64,000 bases of DNA from Astragalus membranaceus (GCA_039519185.1 CM076847.1:22565251-22629250), one strand, 5' to 3'; positions 33,141 to 44,235 are shown, counted from the first letter of the stretch. Translations and numbers: made by a program. Notes: generated by a model not told the origin, from the sequence alone.

Positions 33141-34045
33141 CTTCAATTTGTTACAAGCATGGGCTAGACTCTGCAAATGTCTAGGACAAGATTTTCTTCC
33201 TTACATGGAGTTTGTCATGCCTCCATTGCTTCAGTCTGCTTCGCTTAAGCCCGATGTAACAATCACATCAGCAGATTCGGATAATGATATAGAGGATTCT
33301 GATGATGAAAGGTCTCAATTTTATCCCTTTTCATGAAAGTTAACATTATTAATATACCCTCTTTATTGCACATGTCTCTGTTTTATGCACTTTCACATGC
33401 TTTTGTGAACACAGGCACACACAAAATCCTAATGCACTCCCTAATTCATTTTTCGTTAGACAATGAAAATCTGACCAAGTTTTATTTATCTGTTATAGTA
33501 TGGAGACCATCACTCTTGGGGACAAAAGAATTGGGATCAAGACTAGTGTTCTAGAGGAAAAAGCTACAGCATGTAACATGCTTTGTTGCTAGGCTGATGA
33601 GCTGAAGGAAGGATTCTTTCCATGGATTAATCAGGTTAGACTTGGACTACTGCTGAATGTCTTTACTCACTGACGTTTGTTGCATTACTTTATGATTCTT
33701 TTGTCACCAATTATTTATATTTATTTGTCATGCAGGTTGCGGGAACTTTGGTTCCACTCCTTAAATTTTATTTCCATGAGGAGGTTAGAAAAGCAGCTGT
33801 TTCAGGTATGCAAAATGATCGTTTGTGTTTTGGTCAATGTCTTTCTCCTGCACTATAAATGTGTTTTATCTCACTAGCCTAACTATGTCAATGTTTATCA
33901 TTTCAAATATTTGTGTAGCAATGCCTGAGCTATTACGATCTGCAAAGTTAGCTATAGAGAAAGGGCAATCTCAAGGTCAGGATGTGACCTATTGAAGTTT
34001 TTGACTGACAGTATCATCCCAGCTTTGGTGGAAGCATTGCATAAG
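33141..34045 (+). pseudogene. Captured fragment: importin-5 type karyopherin beta
   Basis: Four exons are separated by GT-AG introns: about 33141-33311 (LLQAWARLCKCLGQDFLPYM, PPLLQSASLKPDVTITSADS), 33499-33634 (TITLGDKRIGIKTSVLEEKA, ADELKEGFFPWINQ), 33736-33805 (VPLLKFYFHEEVRKAAVS) and 33919-34045 (AMPELLRSAKLAIEKGQSQG, DSIIPALVEALHK). These are HEAT repeats of importin-5 (IPO5/Kap121), a nuclear import receptor of about 1,100 residues. An in-frame TAG (33590-33592) and a frame slip in the last exon show decay. Confidence 0.9.
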
Positions 34046-34370
34046 GTAAATGTTATTCAAGTTTTTCCCATTCTTTAAGTTTATCCAATCTTTGTTGTCT
34101 TATTATGGAGTTTCTATGTTTTGGTTTTTACAAGTGAGTACTTATATTCATGTAAATCAAAGCAATCGTTTGCAAGGGTTGCATGCACTTCTTTGTTAGT
34201 TTACTAAAGTTCTGCCATTTCTGTTTGCTATGTCCTTTGATAAAGTTCTGCCATTTCTTGTTGGCTATGTCCTTTGATAAAGTTCTTATTTTCTATTAAT
34301 ACTATGAATGTGACTGCTTCAACTATATCAATATCAAGCCTAATTTGAAACTTATTACTCATAATATTAG

Positions 34371-34445
34371 GTGTTCAAGCTGCATACTGGGAGATGCTTG
34401 ATGAAGGGAGAATTACTCAAACAACAGCTAATATCCTCATTCAGT
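34371..34445 (+). pseudogene. Captured fragment: SOS1-type Na+/H+ antiporter
   Basis: After a TAG acceptor, VQAAYWEMLDEGRITQTTAN matches the cytosolic region following the membrane domain of SOS1/NHX7-like antiporters. Only about 25 codons are present. Part of it is duplicated just downstream (GAAGGGAGAATTACTCAAAC recurs at about 34416 and 34456). Confidence 0.65.
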
Positions 34446-35221
34446 TGATATTATGAAGGGAGAATTACTCAAACAACAGCTGAGCACTCCACTTATTCTT
34501 GTTTTTTTTTCTCATAAATTTCCTCATTCAGTTGATATTATGAGGATGAGAACATTTTTTTTGCTATTGGTACAAGGATATATAGTTTAAGTGTAGGTGT
34601 TGTTCTGTTTGTTGTATATATATGATGAATTTAAGTACAATGTGATGAATTTAAGTGTAGAATTCTATTTGGATGTTCTTAGCTTTAATGTAATTTAGCT
34701 TTGGATGTATTTTGTACTTAAAGTGTAGAATTCTTACTTAAATTGATGAATTTTAGCTTTGGATGTATAAAGTAGAATGTGATGAATTTAAGTTTCTATT
34801 TGTTGGGAGAATGACCAAAATTCGTATAACTAGGGTGTGTGCAGGGAGATTAAACCAAAATTTGAAAAAAAAAAAAACTTTTAAAGTCAGGCGCAATAAT
34901 GCTTGACTCTAAAACAGACTTACGAAGTCAGGCAATAATAAATATTTGACTTTAAATCATACTTACGAAGTCAGGCAAGAATAAATGCTTGACTTTAAAT
35001 CATACTTACGAAGTCAGGCAATAATAAATGCTTGACTTTAAAACAGACTTACGAAGTCAGGCGAAATAAATGCTTGACTTTAAATCAGACTTACGAAGTC
35101 AGGCTATCGATTGACTTTAAAACTCCTGACATACAAAGTCGACTTAATAAAAGTCAAGCGGGCGCCTGATTTTAAATCCTCTTTTCGCGTGACTTTAAAT
35201 CCCTTTTTTGCACTAGTGCCA

Positions 35222-36110
35222 CCACCATCAGTGACCAGTGACTCTCCTCTCTCAGTCGCCTCTCGTTTCTCACTCGCTCTTCTATCTTATTCTTCTTAAA
35301 TGGTGCAGAAGACTTAGATTGAATGAATCGAGAGCTAGGGTTTAACTGTGAGTTTTTGTTCTCGTGAATTCTGAAGCTCGAGGCAACCCTAACGCCGTCG
35401 TATTTATACAATTTTTCAAAAACATCACGAGCACGACCGGACGAACCGCCGGCCCACCGGGTTTCCCCGGGTTTCTCAAATCACCGCCGAGTCTGACCGG
35501 GTTTCACCGGTGGAATGGCATACTGAGATTTTTATTAACTTACAACTTAGGGTTTTTGAATTCCGATTGCATTTGAAGCTGAAGGAGGCTTTCTTTTTTT
35601 CACATTTCTTCTGCTTAATCAATATTTTAGAGGTATAGTTTCTTTTGAAGTTTATGTTTTTCATTTCTGAGTGCTATGTATGATGTGTGCACTATGCTAT
35701 GCATATGCATTTAAGTTTATTGATGATGAGGATATGATTATGGTGCTTGCAGTATTGCTGATGGTGAGGTTAAGTCTGTGGAAGGTGAACTTTCTAAGTC
35801 ATTGTTGGAGAACAACAAATGCTATTTACTGGATTGTGGTGCTGAGGTGTTTGTCTAGGTTGGCCGAGTAACTCAAGTTGAAGAAAGAAAAGCAGCTTGT
35901 CAAGCTGTTTAGGTAATGTCATTGCACAACTGTGAAGCACCGACACATATACACGAGCAGTAGACACGACACTCACACTCACATATAGACTCCGATAGTA
36001 ATTTGAGAACATAGAAGTGATTGAACATAACCATATATGTTGGTGTCGTGTCGATGTGATAGTTGAGTTGTTAACCGGGGTTATTCAAGGTGGAGTTGTT
36101 AATTTTACTA
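35222..36110 (+). other. Outer CACTA interior, leader-like and unassigned
   Basis: CT-rich sequence at 35222-35290 continues the segment split at 29171. A GC-rich patch with CCGG-type motifs (35440-35515) follows. Short ORFs are present but no family is recognised. Confidence 0.35.
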
Positions 36111-36129
36111 ATTGTTCTGGAATTTGTTG

Positions 36130-37737
36130 CGAGTCAAAAGAGGCCGAAATCTATCAGGATAACCAGGGTTATTCAAGGTTATGAGACACATTCCTTTAAG
36201 TCCAACTTTGATTCTTGGCCATAAGGATCTGCTACTACTGGTGCTGAGGAAGGAAGAGGAAAAGTTGCAGGTGGACATTGTTTCTTTTCACTTATAATTT
36301 ACTCATCTTTTGTCAATTAGACATGCTTGTTGACTAAGTATGGTATTTTTTTTTTTGTATTGTTAGCTTTGTTGAAGCAACAAGGTATGGGTGTTAAAGG
36401 AGCTGCAAAAAGTACCCCAGTTATTGAGGAAATTCCACCTTTACTTGAAGGAGGTGGAAAAATGGAGGTGATTTTATCAATTTTTTGAATTAATTTCTTG
36501 GGTCAAATGAAATAATACCAGTCAACATGTAATGTTATTGTGATGATTCCAGGCATGGATAATCAATGGAACCTTACCTAAGGAGGATATTGGTAAATTT
36601 TATAGTGGAGATTGTTACATAGTGTTGTATACTTATCACTCTGGGGAGAGGAAGGAAGACTACTTCTTGTGCTGTTGGTTTGGCAAAAACAGCATTGAGG
36701 TAATTTCAGTCATTCTGATTTGATCTCAAAATATATTGTGAAAAATGTCTTATTTTGTTTGCATTCATTTATGTTTGGCCTAATGTGTCATTGCTAATTA
36801 AAGTTTTGCTACATAGTGCTGTACACTTATCACTTGTGTATGCTGTAAAAATAGTTCTGGTTTAGGAATAATTAACCCCTCAATTGGTTAACAATGTTAC
36901 AAAAATGGTTAATGAGGGACAACTTACTGACTTTGTAATTGATTACTTGAGTGGCTCCAAAAACTGAAATATTTTATTGAAATTTACTTCTTTTTAAATT
37001 TTCCTATATATTTGATTTATCATAAACCGTTTTGTACGTTTTCTAAAAAAATTGATTTAAGTGGCTGGTATCTATTTAATATTTGTTTTTCAAATTTAGT
37101 TAACAGTACGATTAATAATTATTTATAAAATGAATATGTTACTTGTTATGACCATTTTGATCTTTCTATTTCATTGCATAATGCAACATGAATAGATGAA
37201 ATCGCCTTGAATTTCATAACTTGTGTTACTAGTCATTTTGGGTGCTTGGATTTTTTGTGAACTTATTGCTAACATGGTTATTTTTCCTTTTTAAGGAGGA
37301 CCAAAGGATGGCTACTCGGTCGGCTAATACAATGTTCAACTCTTTAAAGGGTTGACGTGTTCAGGTAATGTAATGTGAATTTCAAGTTGGGGATGTAACA
37401 TGGAAACTGTGTCCAATTGTGGTATTTTTTTGCAGGGTCGCATATTTGAAGGTAAAGAACCACCACAGTTTGTTGCTCTTTTCCAACCTATGGTGGTCCT
37501 CAAGGTATCTTTTGCGAAGTCCCGTGCTATTGAGTAACAAGTATAGATTGTGTGAAATTAACTAGTGACTAGTCTATCTGACTCATGTCTGCTTCAGGGA
37601 GGTTTGAGCTCTGGTTACAAAAAATTAATAGCAGATAAAGGTTTTACCAGATGAGACATACACAGCTGAGAGTATTTCACTTATCCGAATTTCTGGAACA
37701 TCTATTCATAATAATAAAGCATTGCAAGTTGATGCAG
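36130..37737 (+). pseudogene. Captured fragment: villin (actin-binding gelsolin family)
   Basis: Six exons with plant-type GT-AG introns can be read: about 36130-36270 (GYETHSFKSNFDSWP), 36367-36467 (LLKQQGMGVKGAAKSTPVIE), 36553-36699 (LPKEDIGKFYSGDCYIVLYT, ERKEDYFLCCWFGKNSIE), 37296-37364 (EDQRMATRSANTMFNSLKG), 37436-37504 (GRIFEGKEPPQFVALFQPMV) and 37598-37737 (GGLSSGYKKLIADKG, SLIRISGTSIHNNKALQVDA). They cover the central gelsolin repeats of plant villins (about 950 residues), which bundle and cap actin. Stops at 36222-36224 and 37353-37355 show decay. Confidence 0.92.
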
Positions 37738-38094
37738 TATGTATCCATTAGATTATTCATTTTTGTCATCTTACTCTTGATTCTTGACTGTAAATATGTA
37801 TTAAGGGAACTCTATTGAGGTTGGTCGATGAAACTCTATTGAGGTTGGCATTTTGAAAGGGTTAAAAAAATTATTTTATAAGGAAACAAAATGATAAGGT
37901 TTGAAAACACTGGATAATTATAAATGTTTCGTTCGTGTAATCTTTTGTATCTTGGGATGAATGTGAATTAGATGGTGTATGAATGCGGCATATTTATCAT
38001 TCTATTAATGAACCATCTCTAGTGTGCATATTTGTCATTCTATTAATGAACCATCTCTAGCACTAGCATTAGCAATCTTATTAGATCTTAGTTG

Positions 38095-38340
38095 TTCATT
38101 CACAGGGTCTGTGAAAGATTCAGTGGTGGGTGAAGAGCGCATTGCCCAATACTTATTGGCAGTTCTGGATACCCGTGGGACGCCACTTCACTGGAAGCAC
38201 CTGAATAACAGGAGAATAGATGGGATTACATATGAAGTCGAGGAAAATGATACATATAACGTGAAAAATCTTAGGCGGAAGAAAAACCTGCCAAACAGAT
38301 CTGACTTGGTATATGTGAAGGTTGTTGTTTGTTTGAAATT
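38095..38340 (+). pseudogene. Unidentified captured exon
   Basis: A clear coding-like stretch contains ERIAQYLLAVLDTRGTPLHW and NNRRIDGITYEVEENDTYNV, opening after an apparent CACAG acceptor. The parent gene is not recognised. A second possible exon (AWVRGSTWIPIFDVD) lies at about 38541-38650. Both are flanked by intron-like sequence and by recognised captured genes, so they are probably captures too. Confidence 0.5.
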
Positions 38341-39249
38341 TCTAGTTTCGTAACACCTTATGCTAATTACCAGTAGTTAATATTTGTTATGGTTAGATAT
38401 TTATGAAGCTAATTGTGAATGAGTAATTGATATTGGTAATTGCTGAAAGCATCAGATTTGCATCTCCCTACACTTTTATTTTTATTCAACTTTTTACTAG
38501 TTCTTATTGCTAATAAGTAATTTGACTCTTACTTTTGAAGGCATGGGTGAGAGGTTCAACCTGGATTCCAATATTTGATGTTGATTGTAGACTCGATGTT
38601 GGAACGATTCCCAGAAAAATCACAAATTTCGCAATGTTATTGAGTTCAATCATGTAAGCATGTGCTGTTTCATATGCACCTTTATTGCTATTGAACAAAT
38701 ATTAACTTCAACTTAGATAAATGTACATTTTATAAATGTACATTTTAGCTTCTTTTTTGGTAGTTGCATCAACAAGTTAACTTCAACTTCTATTTCATAT
38801 GCACCTTTACTGCAACTGAGTTCAATCATGTAGGCATGTTCGGTTGCATAAATTGTGGGTTCCTCCATCTTAATGTGCTGCAGATTATTAGCAGCTTTGG
38901 TGCTCTTTCACTCTAACTCATATCTGTTTTGGATGTGCTATTGACTATAGATTGGTGGAGGCAAGAGATAAAAAGGAAGTTTTGCTCATCTGTGAATAAG
39001 TACTTTTCATCATAATAAGGCAAGTTTTGTTTATATCTAAGGAGATTCATTATCATCAGCTGAATAAATTTCTTCTGTTCTTTTTGACAGTGCTGCTTCC
39101 ATATATATTTGAATTCCTAGAAAAGTTTTTTGGAAAAATTGATTAGCATCAAAAATAACACTACAGTTAAGATTGACACTTCATCATTTCTGATTTTTAT
39201 CCCCACGTATAGTCTGAATGTTGACTTTTAAACATTTTTCTGTTGTTAG

Positions 39250-39436
39250 GTAGCGCAAGAATGGCCTGGCTTGCCAAAAGGTGTAAAACTTGATCCTTCT
39301 GATCAGGAGATAATTTGGCACTTGCTTGCTAAAGTTGGTGCAGGAAATTCCAAACCTCATCCTTTCATTGATGAGTTTATTACTATTATTGAAGTTGAAG
39401 ATGGAATTTTTTATACTCATCCTCAAAAGTTACCCG
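39250..39436 (+). pseudogene. Captured exon: SOG1-like NAC transcription factor
   Basis: A single exon between TTAG and a GTTAGT donor reads EWPGLPKGVKLDPSDQEIIW, then HLLAKVGAGNSKPHPFIDEF. This is the N-terminal NAC subdomain A of the SOG1 (SUPPRESSOR OF GAMMA RESPONSE 1) type, whose intact members regulate the plant DNA-damage response. The rest of the NAC domain is absent. Confidence 0.85.
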
Positions 39437-39673
39437 GTTAGTAACATGATTTTATTCAAATTTGAATTCCTAATGTATTTTCAATCAAATTTGTTATACT
39501 CATCCTCAAAAGTTACCTGAAAGGGTGTGTTGTTTTTTACTCTTGAAAATAGATTGAGTTCGGTGTCCACTGTTCATATTTTTTAAAAAAAATAAATAAT
39601 CTTGTGAGTTAAGTTTAATAGAGCTAGCTGAGAAGACTGTAATCCTTAGTTTGTACTTGATGTGTTTAAACAG

Positions 39674-40206
39674 GTACTGCATGATGGGTCAAAAGAGTTG
39701 GCTCAGAATGATCCTAATTCCTCCAAATATGCTATATCCACTGAAAACAAGGTAGTTCACTATTATCCCCTCTTTTATCCCCTAATATGGTTTATTAATA
39801 ATGGTGGAGTAGTTTATGATCTACTATGTTATTACCAAGTTATTTTATGAACTAAAGAATAATCAACTGTAAAATAGCTTCTTTGTTCTGGAGGATCTGT
39901 CGCTTTGTCGAAGTTATTTTATGTCTAAGCTAGTCTTACTTCTAATAGAGCTTAATTTTTCTGACAGGATATTGGTGAAAACCTTTCAGAAGTTGGAGGC
40001 AGGCTGGATTACCCAAGGATCTTGCAAAGGAAATAGAAACTTTGTGGGAGGATGCCGCCATACAGGTGGCTGATTGCACCTTGATTGTTTTACCTTATTT
40101 TTTGTTATCAGTTACTTAGTATGTATGTCTTGCACAAATGACTTGTTGTAGGAAACATATGCGCGTGGTAATGAACTCCAAGTTCCTGATTGTACCAAAT
40201 ATTTGT
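39674..40206 (+). pseudogene. Captured fragment: extra-large G protein alpha subunit (XLG)
   Basis: Three exons can be read: 39674-39751 (VLHDGSKELAQNDPNSSKYA), 39968-40065 (DIGENLSEVGGRLDYP, then after a frame slip ETLWEDAAIQ) and 40152-40206 (ETYARGNELQVPDCTKYFL). These match the G-alpha-like C-terminal half of plant XLG proteins, which act in heterotrimeric G-protein signalling. The slip in the second exon creates a stop. A copy of the last exon's end (TTCCTGATTGTACCAAATAT) recurs about 63 bp downstream. Confidence 0.85.
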
Positions 40207-40631
40207 TATCATTCTATTGTTTGCAAAGATACAAAAGCTAACTCCAAAGTTCCTGATTGTACCAAATATTTGTTATCATTCTATTGTTATGATAATTACT
40301 AGTGTATAAGAGAAGGAATTGCAATAGAAGTTTGGTTTAGTGAGCGTATAAGGACGACTGTTGAATTTAATTTTTTTTTTAATTTTTTTAAAAATTTCCG
40401 ACGGATTTGCGACGAAAATGTGTCAGCGTTTGTGACGACTTTGCCACGGATATTTGCGACGGGTTTCCGACGACTTTGCGACGAAAAAATCAATCGAAAA
40501 CGATTTGCGACGAGCGATTTTGCGACGACTTTTTGTCCGTTGGAAAGTTCGTCGGAAACGTCAATTTCCGATGAAAATCGCTGCATTTGCGACGAAAATT
40601 GCCGTCGGAAATCGTCGATTTTCTTGTAGTG

Positions 40632-41148
40632 ATGAAGTCAAAATTGATGATGTTTATAGCACTAAATGTGATAATGATAGTGGGGATGATCATAAACCAA
40701 AATCAATAAAAAATTGTAGACAAAGTGTGAATTGGCAAAAATGGAAAGATGTAATTGAAGCAGAATTGAACTCGCTTTACAAGCAGAAAGTTTTTGGACC
40801 TGTAGTACGATCACCTGAAGGAGTGAAACCAGTTAGATATAAATGGGTTTTTCTACGAAAACAAAATGAGAATGGTGATATTGTGTGATACAAAGCTCCA
40901 CTTGTTGCTCAAGGGTTTTCACAAAGACTTAGAATTGATTTTGATGACATATTCATGTGTGGTGTATGGAAGTACTTTTTGGTACATAATTAGCCTTGTA
41001 CCACATAAAGGGCTCAATTTGTACATGATGAATATTGTTACAACTTATTTGTATGACTCATTTGATAGTCGTAATTATATGAATCAGTCCTTCCATGAGA
41101 TGATTATTCAAATTAAATCAGTCCCTCCATGAGATAATATAATTTGAA
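40632..41148 (+). pseudogene. Ty1/copia reverse transcriptase fragment, right half
   Basis: The reading NWQKWKDVIEAELNSLYKQK and VKPVRYKWVFLRKQNENG is the start of a Ty1/copia-type reverse transcriptase (RVT_2). A stop at 40886-40888 is followed by APLVAQGFSQR in the same frame and later, more diverged pieces (MNIVTTYLYDSFDSRNYMN). It continues the fragment ending at 28614 and is ended by a MITE at 41157. It is inactive. Confidence 0.85.
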
Positions 41149-41156
41149 CTCATGTG

Positions 41157-41733
41157 TAGGAGTGACAATTTTTATCCGTAAGCCGGGACTCCCGCGGAGA
41201 CTGCCCCATATGGGACTTCGCGAGCGGGGAATTTTTTCTTGTGGGGACCGAAATGTGGGATGGAGACAGGAACTATGCTCCCTGCCCCAAAAATATTACA
41301 TAAATACTCTTCTATAAATATAAATTATACTATAGGTAATTGAATTTTTAGTCTTTTTATGGTTTTTAATTAAAAATATTAATAAAATACTAAATTATGC
41401 TAATTTTAAATTTTTATCTAACTTTTGTACTTTTTAAATATTAAAATATCAAAGTAAGACTATTTTTTATATTAAAATATTAAACTTTTAATTTGTTTTT
41501 TGGTCTTAATTTTATATATTTTTTCAATTTTATTTTTATTTTAATCAATATTTTTGCTAACTTTCAATAAATTTGTGCGGTCCACGCGGAGACCGTAGGG
41601 ATCCGCGGCGACGGCGATGTGGGAGAAAAACTTCCCTGAGGCGGGGATCAGGGACAAAGATGAGAGACAATTTGGGTGGCAGAGATAGGGAGCGGGGGAG
41701 TCTCCTCTCCCCCCCCCCCCCCTAGCATCCCTA
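41157..41733. mobile_element. hAT-like MITE, 577 bp
   Basis: The ends TAGGAGTGACA and inverted TAGGGATGCTA are flanked by 8-bp near-duplications CTCATGTG (41149-41156) and CGCATGTG (41734-41741). The ends are GC-rich and the centre strongly AT-rich, with the CCCGCGGAGA / TCCGCGG-type motifs common in this MITE class. A long C-run is at 41707-41722. There is no coding region. Confidence 0.78.
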
Positions 41734-41741
41734 CGCATGTG

Positions 41742-42514
41742 GTATAGCCGTCTCAATTCATGTAACTTTTCCATAAAGTTTTATGAAAAGATTTAGAAAT
41801 AAATTTGTTATAGTTTGCTAGTATCGGAACTCCCGAAGAGAAGAGCTTTAAAAAATTATAGATTGCACAAAAGTTACTATTATAGATTGTTATTATTAGA
41901 ACTCGTGTAGACTCTCTCGTTATCTTCTTATCTCTTCTTCGTCACTATTCCCTTATATTTTGTCTTGTATTTATTGTTTCTCTAGTTTTGGTTAATTTCA
42001 TAAAAAATATACATATATATTATCCTAAATTAACTATTCCTTAATTTTCTCGTAAATATTTTACAAATTCCCATAACATTTATTTGATTAGTCAGATATT
42101 CATTAAGTATCTCTTCGATAAGATGTCATTTTCCTAGACAAATTTCACCATAGATAAACTCAATTAATTTAAGAGGAGTACTTTTTTTTGGGACCAATGT
42201 AAGAGGAGTACTTGATAAATATAAAACATACTTAATATATACTCTTAATTAATTTAAGAGGATAGCAGAAAATAAAAACTCAATTATACATTAGTTATCT
42301 AAAACAGTCAAAATATTAGAGAAAATTCAAATACTACCAAAAGTCTCAATGTTTTTGGGACCATTCTAGCTAATTAAAAGGATATGAGTACAAACTCTAT
42401 TTATTCAATCGTCATAAAACCATTGACACATTCTTTTACCAATATTCTCCTACACATTTCTTCTCCTCAATTCTCATCCATTCCACCGACTCTCTTCCAA
42501 ATCAAACCCAAACC
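41742..42514. other. AT-rich intergenic region and upstream region of the membrane-protein gene
   Basis: No ORF of note and no clear repeat ends are seen. The last 130 bp are CT-rich and precede the ATG at 42515 as a likely 5' UTR. TATA-like runs (for example near 42213 and 42395) are too common in this AT-rich DNA to call one. Confidence 0.4.
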
Positions 42515-43522
42515 ATGGACAGAGAACAAGAAGATATGCAATTTCTTGGGATTTTTGGTTGTTACAAACAATCCTTCAAGATCATATCTTCTTGGAGGAA
42601 GATCTTCAGTCAAATCACCTTAACTCTAATCCTCCCTCTCTCTTTCATCTTCCTCTTCCACATAGAAGTCTCCAACCTCCTCTTCAAAAAAATTGAACAC
42701 AACGAAGTTGAAATCAATGGAACCCAAGAAGGCACTTCTAAATACAACAAACTCTCTGACATGATCTCTTCAGAGTTTATAACTCTTATCCTCTTCAAAT
42801 TTGCTTACTTCACTTTTCTCCTCATTTTCTCTCTCCTCTCAACCTCAGCAATTGTCTACACAACCGCTTCAATCTACACAGCCAAAGATCTTTCCTTTAA
42901 GAAAGTCATAAGTGTGGTTCCCAAGGTTTGGAAGAGGCTCATGCTCACTTTTCTATGTGCCTTTGCCGCTTTTTTTGTTTACAATGTTCTAACATTTGTT
43001 GTTATATTCATATTGGTAATTACAACTGAAGTGAAAGGTGTTAGTGGGATTGTGGGGATTGTGTTGTCAATGATTTTATATTTCATTGGATTTGTGTACC
43101 TCACTTTGATTTGGCAACTAGCTAGTGTTGTGAGTGTATTGGAAGATTCGTATGGGATTAAAGCTATGGTGAAGAGCAAGGTTTTGATTAAAGGGAAGAT
43201 GGGTTTGTCCTTTTTCATATTTTTTAGTCTCAATGTTTCTTTTGTTTTGATAAGGTTGTTGTTTAAGGTTGTGGTTGTGGATGGATCATGGACATTTGGT
43301 TATGTGGACAGAACAGCTTATGGGATCCTTATTTTGTTGCTGTTGTCTTGTTTTTTCCTCTTTGGTCTTGTTCTTCAAACTGTGCTCTATTTTGTTTGCA
43401 AATCTTATCACCATGAGAATATTGATAAATCGGCTTTGGCATATCACCTTGAAGTTTATCTTGGAGAGTATTTACCGTTGACTGCTAATAAAGATGTTCA
43501 GCTGGAGCAATATCGTGTTTGA
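42515..43522 (+). CDS. Multi-pass plant membrane protein of unknown function (At4g19950-like family)
   Basis: An intact single-exon ORF of 335 residues starts at an ATG in good context (ACCATGG). Hydrophobic segments lie at about residues 33-53, 86-112, 140-170, 176-200, 230-256 and 268-298, giving roughly six membrane spans. The mid-protein motif SVLEDSYGIKAMVKSKVLIK and the late YHLEVYLGEYLPL are typical of an uncharacterised plant family often annotated as At4g19950-like or polyadenylate-binding-protein-interacting. No catalytic motif is seen and the molecular function is unknown. It is the only apparently intact host gene here, with no introns, frameshifts or terminal repeats around it. 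A transposon-captured or retroposed origin is possible but not shown. Confidence 0.88.
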   Translation: MDREQEDMQFLGIFGCYKQSFKIISSWRKIFSQITLTLILPLSFIFLFHIEVSNLLFKKIEHNEVEINGTQEGTSKYNKLSDMISSEFITLILFKFAYFTFLLIFSLLSTSAIVYTTASIYTAKDLSFKKVISVVPKVWKRLMLTFLCAFAAFFVYNVLTFVVIFILVITTEVKGVSGIVGIVLSMILYFIGFVYLTLIWQLASVVSVLEDSYGIKAMVKSKVLIKGKMGLSFFIFFSLNVSFVLIRLLFKVVVVDGSWTFGYVDRTAYGILILLLLSCFFLFGLVLQTVLYFVCKSYHHENIDKSALAYHLEVYLGEYLPLTANKDVQLEQYRV

Positions 43523-44235
43523 TGATAAAACCGGAACCAACACCTTCTATGAAAAGTTTCAGAAGTGGACGCACTCTACTCATCTTCAATGAAGAGTTGC
43601 GGAAGTGTTACTATACATCATATTTGATACTATAGGTTACATAAATTAAGCATTATATTACTATGTTAATTATGATTATGGATTTATGAAAAAAATTACC
43701 ATTTGGTGTAAAATATAAAGTGAATTCAGTGACTATTTACTGCGTTTATTATAATAAGATGGCAACATGTGGCTGCTTTTGCAAAGTTTATTAATTTAAT
43801 GTTATCACTTTTATTGGTAAAATATCTAACTTTTTGTAAATTTATGGTTAGAAGTATCAATTAAGAGTTTTATGTAGAATAGTCGGTTGTGGAAAATTAG
43901 AAGCATAGGTCAATTATAAGACTTATTCCTTGTTCCATTCCATGGCACTATACCCCACTTTATTATTGTGCGCAACACTTGAGAGGTCTTTTTTGACAAA
44001 TGCATTTGATAGGTTACAACGTATGCAAAGGGATATATGTGATTTAGTCCAGTCTGACGTGCGAAGACGAATCAATCATACCATTAACTAAGAACTCCGA
44101 TTTTGACTCGATTGGGGGTGCAAAAAACAAGGCGTGCTTCGGCCTAGGGAGGTTTTAACGAGGTTTCCACTCGTTGTAACGGTTGGTGCACCCCTAATGC
44201 TCTCTCAATATATTATTGCTTATCTAAAAAAAGGG
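43523..44235. other. 3' flank of the gene and a possible retroposon 3' end
   Basis: The first 400 bp are AT-rich and probably include the 3' UTR. From about 43950 to 44232 the sequence becomes GC-richer and ends in TTATTGCTTATCTAAAAAAA, which resembles the A-rich tail of a plant LINE or SINE. No coding region is recognised. Confidence 0.4.

Larger units (their letters stand above)
29171..35218 (+). mobile_element. Inner CACTA element, multi-gene Pack-CACTA, 6,048 bp
   Basis: The perfect 14-bp inverted terminus CACTAGTGCAAAAA is present at both ends, with CCA duplicated at 29168-29170 and 35219-35221. Subterminal repeats based on AAGTCAGGCG / GCCTGACTT occur at 29205-29450 and 34880-35190. 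No transposase ORF is seen, so it is non-autonomous. The interior holds fragments of at least seven unrelated host genes, all on the plus strand and still with introns, preceded by a CT-rich leader-like region (29470-30000). Confidence 0.93.
28615..40631 (+). mobile_element. Outer CACTA element with captured gene fragments (Pack-CACTA), 12,017 bp
   Basis: The left end TACTACAAGAATAAG and right end TTTTCTTGTAGTG are the inverted CACTACAAGAAAA terminus, with one change at the first base on the left. Subterminal repeats with cores TTTGCGACGA and TTCCGACG occur at both ends (28640-28830, 40390-40625). The flanking ATA (28612-28614) and ATG (40632-40634) fit a 3-bp duplication with one mutation. 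No transposase is recognised. Inside are plus-strand fragments of villin, SOG1-like NAC and XLG genes, plus the inner CACTA. Confidence 0.88.

Noticed and set aside
30815..34445. Functional copies of eS6, asparagine synthetase, RbcS or importin-5
   Set aside because: Each is a short internal fragment with missing ends, stops or frame slips and lies inside transposon termini.
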